Shown piece after piece: positions 1-13,900 of a stretch of 64,000 bases of DNA. The notes below the pieces were generated by a model, which worked only from the letters and a program-made list of their open reading frames with translations, was not told where the DNA came from and did not search any database. This DNA comes from Posidonia oceanica (lineage: Eukaryota; Streptophyta; Magnoliopsida; Alismatales; Posidoniaceae). The first letter of the stretch is position 1, and every line of letters begins with the position of its first letter. Made by a program: the position numbers and the translations under genes. The DNA lies in contig JAZBRS010000020.1 in assembly GCA_037176725.1 (NCBI GenBank), positions 88,668,001 through 88,732,000 on the forward strand, read 5' to 3'.

Positions 1-3000
1 ACGTGACTTCGAAAAGGCACACAAAGGCGCTCGTCCTCAAATTGAGGAAGCGAGCAGACATGACCAGGAAGGGGCACGTAAGGGCTTGTCCTCAAATTAG
101 GGAAGCAAGCAAACAAACAGACGTGACTTCGAAAAGGCTTGCAACTGTGCTCGTCCACCAATTAAGGAAGCGAGCAAACTTGACCACGAAGGGGCATGTA
201 AGGGCTTGTCGTCATATTAAGGAAGCAAGTAAACAAACAGACGTGACTTCGAAAAGGCTTGCAAAAGTGCTCGTCCTCCAATTAAGGAAGCGAGCAAACT
301 TGACCACGAAGGGGCATGTAAGGGCTTGTCGTCAAATTAAGGAAGCAAGTAAACAAACAGACGTGACTTCGAAAAGGCTTGCAAAAGTGCTCGTCCTCCA
401 ATTAAGGAAGCGAGCAAACATGACCACGAAGGGGCATGTTTGGGCTTGTCCTCAAATTAAGGAAGCATGCAAACAAATGGACATGACTACGAAAAGGCAC
501 GCAAAGGCACTTGTCCTCAAATTAAGGAAGCGAGCAGACATGACCACGAAGGGGCATGTAAGGGCTTGTCCTCAAATTAAGGAAGTATGCAAACAAACAG
601 ACGTGTCCTCGAAAAGGCACGCAAAGGTGCTCCTCCTCAAATGAAGGATGCGAGCAAACATGACCATGAAGGGGCACGTACGGGCATGTCCTCAAATTAT
701 GGAACCAAGCAAACAAACAGACGTGACATCGAAATGGCACGTAAAGGCGCTCGTCCTCAAATTGCGGAAGCGAGCAAATATTGCTATGAAAGGGCATGTA
801 AGGGCTTGTCCGCAAATTAAGGAAGCAAGCAAACAAACAGATGTGACTTCAAAAAGGCACGTGAAGGCGCACGTCCTCGAATTATGGAAGCGAGCAAACA
901 TGACTACGAAAGGGCACGTAAGGGCTTGTCCTCAAATTAAGGAAGCAAGCAAACAAACCGATGTGACTTCGAAAAGGCACGCAAAGGTGCTAGTCCTCAA
1001 ATTATGGAAGCGAGCAAACATGACCACGAAGGGGCAAGTAAGGGCTTGTCCTCGAATTAAGGAAGCAAGCAAACAAAGAAATGTGACTTCGAAAAGGCAC
1101 GTAAAGGCGCTCATCCTCAAATTAAGGAAGCGAGCAAACATAACCATGAAGGAGCATGTAAGGGCTTGTCCTCAAATTGAGGAAGCAAGCAAACAAATTG
1201 ACGTGACATCGGAAAGGCAGGAAATGACACTCGTCCTCAAATTAAGGAAGCGAGCAAACATGACAACGAAGGGGTATATAAGGGCTTGTCCCAAAATTAT
1301 GGAAGCAAGCAAACAAATAGACGTGACTTCGAAAATGCACGCATAGGCGCTCGTCCTCTAAATGAGGATGTGAGCAAACAAGACCACGAAGGGGCCTGCT
1401 AGGGCTTGTCCTCAAATTAAGGAAGCAAGCAAACAAACCGACGTGACTACGAAAAGGCACGCAAAGGCGCTCGTCCTCAAATTAAGGAAGCGAGCAAACA
1501 TGACCACGAAGGGGCATGTAAGGGCTTGTCCTCAAAGTAAGGAAGCCAGCAAACAAACAGACGTGACTTCGAAAAGGCACGTAAAGGCACTCGTCCTCAA
1601 ATTATGGAAGGGAGCATACATGACCATGAAGGGGCATGTAAGGGCACGTCCTCAAATTAAGGAACCAAGCAAACAAACAAACGTGACTTCAAAAAGGTAC
1701 GCAAAGGCGGTCGTCCTCAAATTAAGGAAGCTAGCAAATATGACTACGAAGGGGCATGTAAGGGCTTGTCTTCAATTAAAGGAAGCAAGCAAATAAACAG
1801 ACGTAACTTCGAAAAGGCACGTGAAGGCACTCGTCCTCAAATTATGGATGCGAGCAAACATGAGCACGAAGGGGCATGTAAGGGCTTGTCTTGAAATTAA
1901 GGAAGCAAGCAAACAAACAGACGTGACTTCGAGAGGGCATGCGAAGGCGCTCGTCCTCAAATAAAGGAAGCCAGCAAACATGACAAAGAAGGGGCACGTA
2001 AGGGCTTGTCCTCAAATTAAGGAAGCAAGCAAACAAACAGACGTGACTTCAAAAAGGCACGCAAAGGCGGTCGTCCTCAAATTCAGGAAGCGAGCAGACA
2101 TGACCACGAATGGGCATGTAAGGGCTTGTCCTCAAATTAGGGAAGCAAGCAAACAAACAGACGTGACTTCGAAATGGCTTGCAAAAGTGCTCGTCCTCCA
2201 ATTAAGGAAGCGAGCAAACATGACCACGAATGGGCATGTTAGGGCTTGTCCTCAAATTCAGGAAGTATGCAAACAAACAGACGTGACTACGAAAAGGCAC
2301 ACAAAGGCGCTCATCCTCAAATTAAGGAAGCGAGCAAACATGACCACGAAGGGGCATGTAGGGGCTCGTCCTCAAATTAAGGATGCAAGCAAACAAGCAG
2401 ACGTGACTTCGAAAAGGCACGCAAAGGTGCTCGTCCTCAAATGAAGGGAGCGAGCAAACCTATCCACGAATGGGAATGTAAGGGCTTGTCCTCAAATTAA
2501 GGAAGCAAGCAAACAAACCGACGTGACATCGAAAAGGCACGCCACAGCGCTCAACCTCAAATTTAGGAAGCGAGCAGACTTTACCACGAAGGGGCATGTA
2601 AGGGACTTGTCCGGAAATTAAGGAAGAAAGCTAACTAACAGATGTGACTTCGAAATGCCACGCAATGGCGCTCGTCCTCTAATTACAGAAGTGAGCAAAC
2701 TTGACCACGAAAGGGCATGTAAGGGCTTGTCCTCAAGTTATGAAAGCAAGCAAACAAATAGACGTGACAATGAAAAGGCACGCAAATGCGCTCGTCCAAA
2801 AATTGAGGAAGCGAGCAGACATTACCACGAAGGGGCATGTAAGGGCTTGTCCTCAAATTAAGGAAGCAAGCAAACAAACCGACGTGACATCGAAAAGGCA
2901 CGCAATGGTGCTCCTCCTCAAATTAAGGAAGCGAGCAAAGATGACCACGAAAGGGCATGTTAGGGCATGTCCTCAAATTAAGGAACCAAGCAAACCAACC

Positions 3001-3960
3001 GACGTGACATCAAAAAGGCACGCGAAGGCGCTCGTCCTCAAATTAAGGAAGCGAGCAAGCAAGACTAAGCAAGCGCATGTAAGGGCTTGTCCTCAAATTA
3101 AGGAAGCAAGCAACCAAACAGATGTGACTTTGAAAAGGCACACAAAGGCGCACATCCTCTAATTAAGGACGCGAGCAAACATGACCTCGAAGGGGCAAGT
3201 AAGGGCTTGTCCTTAAATTTAGGAAGAAAGCAAACAAATAGACGTGACTTCAAAAAGGCACACAAAGGCACTTGTCCTCAAATTGAGGAAGCGAGCAGAC
3301 AAGACCACGAAGGGGCATGTAAGGGCTTGTCCTCAAATTAAGGATGCAAGCAAACTAACAGACGTGACTTCAAGAAGGCACGCAAAGGTGCTTGTTCTCA
3401 AATTATGAAAGCGAGCAAACATGACCACGAAGGGGAATGTAAGGGCTTGTCCTCAAATTAAGGAAGCAAGCAAACAAAATGACGTGATTTCGAAAAGGCA
3501 CGTAAAAGCGCTCGTCCTCAAATTAACGAAGCGAGCTAAGATGGCCACGATGGGGCATAAACAGGCTTGTCCTTAAACTAAGGAAGCGAGCAAAGAAACA
3601 GACGTGACATCGAAAAGGCACGTAAAGGCGCTCGTCCGCAAAAAAAGGAAGTGAGCAAACATGACCATGAAGGGGCATGTAAGGGCATCTCCTCAAATTA
3701 AGGAAGCAAGCAAACAAACAGACGTGACATCGAGAAGGCACGCAAAGGTGCTCGTACTCAAATTAAGGAAGCGAGCAAACAAGACCACGAAGGGGCATGT
3801 AAGGGCTTGTCCTCAAATTAAGGAAGCAAGCAAACAAACAGACGTGACTTCGAAAAGGCGCGTAAAGGCACTCGTCCTCAAATTACGGAGGCGAGCAAAC
3901 ATGACTACGAAAGGGCAAGTAAGGGCTTGTCCTCAAATTAAGGAAGCAAGCAAACAAACA
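1..3960 (+). repeat. Satellite array, irregular monomers without a visible higher-order unit
   Basis: About 33 monomers that look more diverged from each other than those to the right, with only local near-duplicates; for example 121-240, 241-360 and 361-480 are almost the same. Small indels shift the phase, such as one extra base near 2,611. Monomers just before 3,961 resemble the equivalent HOR1 monomers (7,081-7,380) only loosely. This could be the edge of the homogenised domain, or part of another higher-order unit continuing left of the window. Confidence 0.75.
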
Positions 3961-5460
3961 GACGTAACTTCGAAAAGGCACGCATAGGCGCTCGACCTCA
4001 AATTAAGGAAGCGAGCAGACATGTCCACGAAGGGGCATGTAAGGGCTTGTCCTCAAATTACGGAAGCAAGCAAACAAACAGACGCGAGTTCGAGAGGGCA
4101 CGCAAAGGTGCTCGTCCTTAAATTAAGGAAGCGAGCAAACATGACCACAAAGGGACATGTAATGGCTAGTCCTCAAATTAAGGAAGCAAGCAAACAAAAT
4201 GACGTGACTTCGAAAAGGCACGCAAAGGCGCACATCCTCAAATTAAGGAAGCGAGCAAACATGACCACGATGGGGCACGTAAGGACTTGTCCTCAAATTA
4301 AGGAAGCACGTAAACAATTAGACGTGACTTCGAGAAGGCACGCAAAGGCGCTCGTCCCCAAATTAAGGAAGCGAGCAGACTTGACCATGAAGGGGCATGT
4401 AAGGGCTTGTCCTCAAAGTATGGAAGCAAGCAAACAAACAGACGTGACTTCGAAAAGGCTTGCAAAAGTGCTCGTCCTCCAATTAAGGAAGCGAGCAAAC
4501 GTGACCACGAAGGGGCACGTAAGGGCTTGTCCTCAATTTAAGAAAGCAAGCAAACAAACAGACGTGACTTTGAGAAGGCACGCAAAGGTGCTCGTCCTCA
4601 AATTAAGGAAGCGAGCAGTCGTGACCACGAAGGGGCATGTAAGTGCTTGTCCTCAAATTAAGGAAGCTTGCAAACAAATAGACATGACTTCGAAAAGGCA
4701 CGCTAAAGCGCTTGTCCTTAAATTAATGAAGCGAGCAGACAAGACCAAGATGGGGCACGTATGGGCTTGTCCTCAAATTATGGAAGCAAGCGAATAAACA
4801 GATGTGACTTCGAAAAGGCACGCAAAGGCGCTCGACCTCAAAAGAAGGGAGCGAGCAAACCGGACCAAGAAGGGGCATATAACGGCTTGTCGTCAATTTA
4901 AGGAAGGAAGCAAACAGGTCGACGTCACTTCGAAAAGGCATGCCAAGGCGCTTGTCCTCAAAATATGGAAGCGAGCAGACATGACCACGAAGAGGCATGT
5001 AAGGGCTTGTCCTCAAATTAAGGAAGCAAGCAAACAATTATACGTGATTTCGAAAAGGCACGCGAAGGCGCTCGTCCTCAAATTAAGGGAACGAGCAAAC
5101 AAGACTATGAAAGGGCATGTAAGGGCTTGTTCTCAAATTAAGGAAGCATGCAACCAAACGGACGTGACTTCGAAAAGGCACGCAAAGGCGCACGTCCTCA
5201 AATTAAGGAAGCGAGCAAACATGACCACGAAGGGGCATGTAAGGGCTTGTCCTCAAATTAAGGAAGCAAGGAAACAAATTGACGTGACTTCGAAACGGCA
5301 CACAAAGGCGATCGACCCCAAATTATGGAAGCAAGCAGACATGACCACGAAGGGGCATGTAAGGGCATATCCTCAAATTAAGGAAGTATGCAAACAAACA
5401 GACGTGACTTCGAGAAGGCTTGCAAAGGTGCTCGTCCTCAAATTAAGGAAGCGAGCAAAC
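3961..5460 (+). repeat. HOR1 copy 0, internally deleted
   Basis: This segment matches 7,381-8,880 at a constant offset of 3,420 bp with few differences. At 5,461 the match jumps to the sequence at 10,976. Relative to a complete HOR1 unit about 2,095 bp (the part equal to 8,881-10,975) is missing. The junction falls inside the conserved monomer core, as expected for unequal recombination between out-of-register monomers. Confidence 0.85.
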
Positions 5461-8400
5461 ATGACCACGAGGGGGCATGTGAGGGCTTCTTCGTAAATTA
5501 CGGAAGAAAGCGAACAAATAGACGTGACTTCGAAAACGCATGCTAAGGCGCTCGTCCTCAAATTAAGGAAGTGAGCAAACTTGACCACAGAGGGGCATGT
5601 GAGGGCGTGTCCTCAAATTAAGGAAGGAAGAAAACAAACAGACGTGACTTCGAGACGGCATGCAAAGGTGCTCGTCCTCAATTTAAAGAAGCGAGCTAAC
5701 ACGACAACGAAGGGGCATGTTAGGGCTGGTCCTTAAATTATGGAAGCAAGCAATCAAATTAACGTGATTTCGAAAAGACACGCATAGGCGCACGTACTCA
5801 AATTAAGGAAGGACAGACATGACCACGAAGGCGCATGTAAGGGCTGGTCCTCAAATTAAGGAAGCAAGCAAACAAACAGACGTGACTTCGAAATGGTACG
5901 CAAAGGTACTCTTCCTCAAATTAAGGAAGCGAGCAAACATGACCATGAAGGGGCATGTAGGGGCATGTCCTCAAGTTATGAAACCAAGCAAATAAACTAA
6001 CGTGACTTCGAAAACGCACGCAAAGGCACTCATCCTCAAATTATGGAAGCGAGCCGAATGTCTACGAAGGGGCATGTAAGGGCTTGTCCTGAAATTATGG
6101 AAGCAAGCAAACAAACGGACGTGACTTCGAAATGGCATGCGATGGCACTCATCCTCAAATTAAGGAAGCGAGTAAACACGACCATGAAGGGGCACGTTAG
6201 GGCTTGTCTCAAATTAAGGACGCAAGCAAACAAACTGACGTGACTTCGGGGAGGCACGCATAGGCATTCATCCTCAAATTTTGGAAGCGAGCAAACAAGA
6301 CCACGAAGGGGCATATATGGGCATGTCTTCAAATTAAGGAACCTAGCAAACAAACAGACGTGACATCGAAAAGGCACGCGAAGGTGCTCGTGCTCAAATT
6401 AAGGAAGCGAGCAAACAATACTAAGAAAGGGCATGTAAGGGCTAGCCCTCAAATTATGGAAGCAAGCAACCAAACAGACGTTACTTCGAAAAGGCATGCA
6501 AAGGCGCACGTCCTCAAATTAAGGGAGCGAGCGAACAGGACCACGAAGGGGCATGTAAGGGCTTGTCCACAAAATAAGGAGGCAAGCAAACTAATAGACG
6601 TGACTTCGAAAAGGCACACAATGGCGCTCGTCCTCAAATTAAGGATGCGAGCAGACAAGACCGCGAAAGGGCATGTAAGGACTTGACCACAAATTATGGA
6701 AGCAAGCAAACAAATAGACGTGACTTCGAAAAGGCTCGCAAAGTCACTTGTCCTCAAATTATGGAAGCGAGTTGACATGACCACGAAGGGGCAAGTAAGG
6801 GCTTGTCCTCAAATTAGGGAAGCAAGCAAACAAATAAACCTGATTTCGAAAGGCACGCGAAGGCGCTCGTCCTCTAATTAAGGGAGCAAGCAAACAAACA
6901 GACGAGACTTCGAAAAGGCACGCAAAGGCGCTCGTCCTCAATTTATGGAAGCGAGCGAACATGACCCCGAAGGGGCATGTAAAGGCTTGTCTGCAAATTA
7001 AGGAAGCACGCAAACAAATGGATGTGAGTTCGAGAAGGCACGCAAAGGTGCTCGTCCTCAAATTATGGAAGCGAGCATACAAGACCACGAAGGGGCATAT
7101 AAGGGCTTCTCCTCAAAATATGGAAGCAAGCAAACAAACCGACATGACTTCGAGAATGCACGCAAAGGTGCTCGTCCACAAATTAAGGAAGCGAGCTAAC
7201 AAGACCACGATTGGGCATGTAAGGGCTTGTCCTCAAGTTAAGGAAGCAAGCTAACAAACGGACGTGACTTCGAAAAGGCACGCAAAGGCGCTCGTCCTCA
7301 AATTGCGGAGGCGAGCAAACATTACAACGAAAGGGCAGGTAAGGGCTGGTCCTCTAATTAAGGAAGCATGCAAACATACGGACGTGACTTCGAAAAGGCA
7401 CGCAAAGGCGCTCGACCTCAAATTAAGGAAGCGAGCAGACATGTCCATGAAGGGGCATGTAAGGGCTTGTCCTCAAATTATGGAAGCAAGCAAACAAACA
7501 GACGCGAGTTCGAGAGGGCACGCAAAGGTGCTCGTCCTTAAATTAAGGAAGCGAGCAAACATGACCACAAAGGGGCATGTAATGGCTAGTCCTCAAATTA
7601 AGGAAGCAAGCAAACAAAATGACGTGACTTCGAAAAGGCACGCAAAGGTGCACGTCCTCAAATTAAGGAAGCGAGCAAACATGACCACGATGGGGCACGT
7701 AAGGACTTGTCCTCAAATTAAGGAAGCACGTAAACAATTAGACGTGACTTCGAAAAGGCACGCAAAGGCGCTCGTCCCCAAATTAAGGAAGCGAGCAGAC
7801 CTGACGATGAAGGGGCATGTAAGGGCTTGTCCTCAAAGTATGGAAGCAAGCAAACAAACAGACGTGACTTCGAAAAGGCTTGCAAAAGTGCTCGTCCTCC
7901 AATTAAGGAAGCGAGCAAACGTGACCACGAAGGGGCACGTAAGGGCTTGTCCTCAATTTAAGAAAGCAAGCAAACAAACAGACGTGACTTTGAGAAGGCA
8001 TGCAAAGGTGCTCGTCCTCAAATTAAGGAAGCGAGCAGTCGTGACCACGAAGGGGCATGTAAGTGCTTGTCCTCAAATTAAGGAAGCTTGCAAACAAGTA
8101 GACATGACTTCGAAAAGGCACGCTAAAGCGCTTGTCCTTAAATTAATGAAGCGAGCAGACAAGACCAAGATGGGGCACGTATGGGCTTGTCCTCAAATTA
8201 TGGAAGCAAGCGAATAAACAGATGTGACTTCGAAAAGGCACGCAAAGGCGCTCGACCTCAAAAGAAGGGAGCGAGCAAACCGGACCAAGAAGGGGCATAT
8301 AACGGCTTGTCGTCAATTTAAGGAAGGAAGCAAACAGGTCGACGTCACTTCGAAAAGGCATGCCAAGGCGCTTGTCCTCAAAATATGGAAGCGAGTAGAC

Positions 8401-10975
8401 ATGACCATGAAGAGGCATGTAAGGGCTTGTCCTCAAATTAAGGAAGCAAGCAAACAAATATACGTGATTTCGAAAAGGCACGCGAAGGCGCTCGTCCTCA
8501 AATTAAGGGAACGAGCAAACAAGACTATGAAAGGGCATGTAAGGGCTTGTTCTCAAATTAAGGAAGCATGCAACCAAACGGACGTGACATCGAAAAGGCA
8601 CGCAATGGCGCACGTCCTCAAATTAAGGAAGCGAGCAAACATGTCCACGAAGGGGCATGTAAGGGCTTGTCCTCAAATTAAGGAAGCAAGGAAACAAATT
8701 GACGTGACTTCGAAACGGCACACAAAGGCGATCGACCCCAAATTATGGAAGCAAGCAGACATGACCACGAAGGGACATGTAAGGGCATATCCTCAAATTA
8801 AGGAAGTATGCAAACAAACAGACGTGACTTCGAGAAGGCTTGCAAAGGTGCTCGTCCTCAAATTAAGGAAGCGAGCAAATATGACCACGAAGGGGCATGT
8901 AAGGGCTTGTTTTCAAATTAAGGAAGTAAGGAAACAAACAGACATGACTTCGAAAAGGCACGCAAAGGCGCTCGTCCTCAAAAGAAGGGAGCGAGCAAAC
9001 CGGACCACGAAGGGGCATACAAGGGCTTGTCCTCAATTTACGGATGCAAGCAGACAAACCGACGTGACTTCGAAAAGGCACACCAAGGTGCTCATCCTCA
9101 TATTTAGGAAGCGAGTAGACATGACCACGAAGGGGCATGTATGGGTCTTGTCCAGAAATTTTGGAAGCAAGCAATCTAAAATATGTGACTTCGAAAAGGC
9201 ATGCAAAGGCGCTCGTCCTCAAATTGAGGAAGCGAGCAAACATGACCACGAAGGAGCTTGTAAGGGCTTGTCCTCAAATTAAGGAAGCAAGCAAACAATT
9301 AGACGTGACAACGAAAGGCACGCAAAGGCGCTCGTCCTCCAATTGAAGAAGCGAGCAGACATGACCACGAGGGGGCATGTAAGGGCATGTCCTCAAATTA
9401 AGGAAGCAAGCAAACAAAAAGACGTGACTACGAAAAGGCACGCAATGGTGCTGCTCCTCATATTAAGGAAGCGAGCAAACATGACCACGAAGGAGCATGT
9501 AAGGGCATGTCCTCAAATTAGGGAACCTAGCAAACAAACAGACGTGACTTCAGAAAGGCACGCAAAGGCGCTCGTCCTCAAATTAAGGAAGCGAGCAAAC
9601 AAGAATAAGAAAGGACATATAAGGGTTAGCCCTCAAATTAAGGAAGCAAGCAACCAAACAGATGTGACTTCAAAAAGGAACGCAAAGGCACACGTCCTCA
9701 AATTAAGGATGCGAGCAAACATGACCACGAAGGGGCATGTAAGGGCTTGTCCTCAAATTATGGAAGCAAACATACAAATAGACGTGACTTCGAAAAGCGA
9801 CACAAAGGCGCTCATCGTCAAATTAAGGATGCAAGCAGACATGACCATGAAGGGGCATGTATGAACTTGTCCTCAAACTAAGGAAGTAAGCAAACAAATA
9901 GACGTGACTTCAAAAATGCTCGTTGAGGCGCTCGTCCTCAAATTACGGAAGCGGGCAGACATGACCACGGAGAGGGCTGTAGGGGCTTGTCCTCAAATTA
10001 AGGAAGCAAGCAAACAAATAGACGTGATTTCGAAAAGGCACGCAAAGGCGTTCGTCCTCAAATTAAGGAAGCGAGCAAACAAGACTAAGAAAGGGCATGT
10101 AAGGGCTTGTCCTCAAATTAAGGAAGCAAGCAACGAAATAGACGTGACTTTGAAAAGGCACACAAAGGCACACGTCCTCAAATTACAGAAGTGAGCAAAC
10201 AAGACGATGAAGGGGTATGTAAGGGCTTGTCCTCAAATTAAGGAAGCAAGCAAACAAATGGACGTGACTTCGAAATGGCACACAAAGGCGCTCGTCCTCA
10301 AATTATGGAAGCGAGCAGACATGACCACGAAGGGGCATGTAAGGACTTGTCCTCAAATTATGGAAGCAAGCAAACAAACAGACGTGACCTCAAGAAGGCA
10401 TGCAATGGTGCTCGTCCTCAGATTAAGGAAGCGAGCAAACAAGACCACAAAGGGGCATGTATGGGCCGGTCCTCAAATTATGGAAGCAAGGAAACAAAAT
10501 GACGTGATTTCGTAATGGCCCGCAAAAGCGCTCGTCCTCAAATTAAGGAAGCGAGCTAACCTAACCACGAAGGGGCATATACGGGCTTCACCAAAAATTA
10601 AGGAAGCAAGCAAACAAACAGACGTGACTTCGAAAAGGCACGCAAAGGCGCTCATCCTCAATTTAAGGAAGCTAGCAAACAAGACCAAGATGGGGCATGT
10701 AAGGGCTTGTCCTCAAATTATGGACGCAAGCAAACAAACAGACGTGACTTCGAGAAGGCACGCAATGGTGCTCGTCCTGAAATTAAGGAAGCGAGCAAAC
10801 ATGACCACGAAAAGGCATGTAAGGGCTTGTCCTCAAATTATGGAAGCGAGCTAACATGACCACGAAGCGGCATAAACGGGCTTGTCCTTAAATTAAGGAA
10901 GCACGCGAACAAATAGACGTGACTTCGTAAAGGCATACAAAGGCGCTCGTCCTCAAATTAAGGAAGCGAGCAAAC
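5461..10975 (+). repeat. HOR1 copy 1 (5,515 bp)
   Basis: First complete unit of the higher-order repeat, 46 monomers long with a net 5-bp shortfall. Unit starts were set at the marker ATGACCACGAGGGGGCATGT, which recurs at 5,461, 10,976, 16,491 and 21,995. Diagnostic positions include a 5-bp-shortened monomer near 5,810 (GGAAGGACAGACATG in place of GGAAGCGAGCAGACATG) and a half-monomer skip near 10,850, where a B half ending in GCGAGCTAACA is followed directly by another B half. Confidence 0.9.
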
Positions 10976-13900
10976 ATGACCACGAGGGGGCATGTGAGGG
11001 CTTCTTCGTAAATTACGGAAGCAAGCGAACAAATAGACGTGACTTCGAAAACGCATGCTAAGGCGCTCGTCCTCAAATTAAGGAAGTGAGCAAACTTGAC
11101 CACAGAGGGGCATGTGAGGGCGTGTCCTCAAATTAAGGAAGGAAGCAAACAAACAGACGTGACTTCGAGACGGCATGCAAAGGTGCTCGTCCTCAATTTA
11201 AGGAAGCGAGCTAACACGACAACGAAGGGGCATGTTAGGGCTGGTCCTTAAATTATGGAAGCAAGCAATCAAATTAACGTGATTTCGAAAAGACACGCAT
11301 AGGCGCTCGTACTCAAATTAAGGAAGGACAGACATGACCACGAAGGCGCATGTAAGGGCTGGTCCTCAAATTAAGGAAGCAAGCAAACAAACAGACGTGA
11401 CTTCGAAATGGTACGCAAAGGTACTCTTCCTCAAATTAAGGAAGCGAGCAAACATGACCCTGAAGGGGCATGTAGGGGCATGTCCTCAAGTTATGAAACC
11501 AAGCAAACAAACTAACGTGACTTCGAAAAGGCACGCAAAGGCACTCGTCCTCAAATTATGGAAGCGAGCCGAATGTCTACGAAGGGGCATGTAGGGGCTT
11601 GTCCTGAAATTATGGAAGCAAGCAAACAAACGGACGTGACTTCGAAATGGCATGCGAAGGCACTCGTCCTCAAATTAAGGAAGCGAGTAAACACGACCAT
11701 GAAGGGGCACGTTAGGGCTTGTCTCAAATTAAGGACGCAAGCAAACAAACTGACGTGACTTCGGGGAGGCACGCATAGGCATTCATCCTCAAATTTTGGA
11801 AGCGAGCAAACAAGACCACGAAGGGGCATATATGGGCATGTCTTCAAATTAAGGAACCTAGCAAACAAACAGACGTGACATCGAAAAGGCACGCGAAGGT
11901 GCTCGTGCTCAAATTAAGGAAGCGAGCAAACAATACTAAGAAAGGGCATGTAAGGGCTAGCCCTCAAATTATGGAAGCAAGCAACCAAACAGACGTTACT
12001 TCGAAAAGGCATGCAAAGGCGCACGTCCTCAAATTAAGGGAGCGAGCGAACAGGACCACGAAGGGGCATGTAAGGGCTTGTCCACAAAATAAGGAGGCAA
12101 GCAAACTAATAGACGTGACTTCGAAAAGGCACACAATGGCGCTCGTCCTCAAATTAAGGATGCGAGCAGACAAGACCGCGAAAGGGCATGTAAGGACTTG
12201 ACCACAAATTATGGAAGCAAGCAAACAAATAGACGTGACTTCGAAAAGGCTCGCAAAGTCACTTGTCCTCAAATTATGGAAGCGAGTTGACATGACCACG
12301 AAGGGGCAAGTAAGGGCTTGTCCTCAAATTAGGGAAGCAAGCAAACAAATAAACCTGATTTCGAAAGGCACGCGAAGGCGCTCGTCCTCTAATTAAGGGA
12401 GCAAGCAAACAAACAGACGAGACTTCGAAAAGGCACGCAAAGGCGCTCGTCCTCAATTTATGGAAGCGAGCGAACATGACCCCGAAGGGGCATGTAAAGG
12501 CTTGTCCGCAAATTAAGGAAGCACGCAAACAAATGGATGTGAGTTCGAGAAGGCACGCAAAGGTGCTCGTCCTCAAATTATGGAAGCGGGCATACAAGAC
12601 CACGAAGGGGCATATAAGGGCTTCTCCTCAAAATATGGAAGCAAGCAAACAAACCGACATGACTTCGAGAATGCACGCAAAGGTGCTCGTCCACAAATTA
12701 AGGAAGCGAGCTAACAAGACCACGATTGGGCATGTAAGGGCTTGTCCTCAAGTTAAGGAAGCAAGCTAACAAACGGACGTGACTTCGAAAAGGCACGCAA
12801 AGGCGCTCGTCCTCAAATTGCGGAGGCGAGCAAACATTACAACGAAAGGGCAGGTAAGGGCTGGTCCTCTAATTAAGGAAGCATGCAAACATACGGACGT
12901 GACTTCGAAAAGGCACGCAAAGGCGCTCGACCTCAAATTAAGGAAGCGAGCAGACATGTCCACGAAGGGGCATGTAAGGGCTTGTCCTCAAATTATGGAA
13001 GCAAGCAAACAAACAGACGCGAGTTCGAGAGGGCACGCAAAGGTGCTCGTCCTTAAATTAAGGAAGCGAGCAAACATGACCACAAAGGGGCATGTAATGG
13101 CTAGTCCTCAAATTAAGGAAGCAAGCAAAACAAATGACGTGACTTCGAAAAGGCACGCAAAGGTGCACGTCCTCAAATTAAGGAAGCGAGCAAACATGAC
13201 CACGATGGGGCACGTAAGGACTTGTCCTCAAATTAAGGAAGCACGTAAACAATTAGACGTGACTTCGAAAAGGCACGCAAAGGCGCTCGTCCCCAAATTA
13301 AGGAAGCGAGCAGACTTGACGATGAAGGGGCATGTAAGGGCTTGTCCTCAAAGTATGGAAGCAAGCAAACAAACAGACGTGACTTCGAAAAGGCTTGCAA
13401 AAGTGCTCGTCCTCCAATTAAGGAAGCGAGCAAACGTGACCACGAAGGGGCACGTAAGGGCTTGTCCTCAATTTAAGAAAGCAAGCAAACAAACAGACGT
13501 GACTTTGAGAAGGCATGCAAAGGTGCTCGTCCTCAAATTAAGGAAGCGAGCAGTCGTGACCACGAAGGGGCATGTAAGTGCTTGTCCTCAAATTAAGGAA
13601 GCTTGCAAACAAGTAGACATGACTTCGAAAAGGCACGCTAAAGCGCTTGTCCTTAAATTAATGAAGCGAGCAGACAAGACCAAGATGGGGCACGTATGGG
13701 CTTGTCCTCAAATTATGGAAGCAAGCGAATAAACAGATGTGACTTCGAAAAGGCACGCAAAGGCGCTCGACCTCAAAAGAAGGGAGCGAGCAAACCGGAC
13801 CAAGAAGGGGCATATAACGGCTTGTCGTCAATTTAAGGAAGGAAGCAAACAGGTCGACGTCACTTCGAAAAGGCATGCCAAGGCGCTTGTCCTCAAAATA

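Noticed and set aside
8224..9282. 352-codon frame in the satellite, repeated in later HOR1 copies at 13,739 and 19,244, as a possible repetitive protein gene
   Set aside because: It begins and ends inside ordinary monomers, copies of the monomer in other phases are equally open or closed by single-base changes, and frames exist on both strands. Periodicity of 40 codons explains it.
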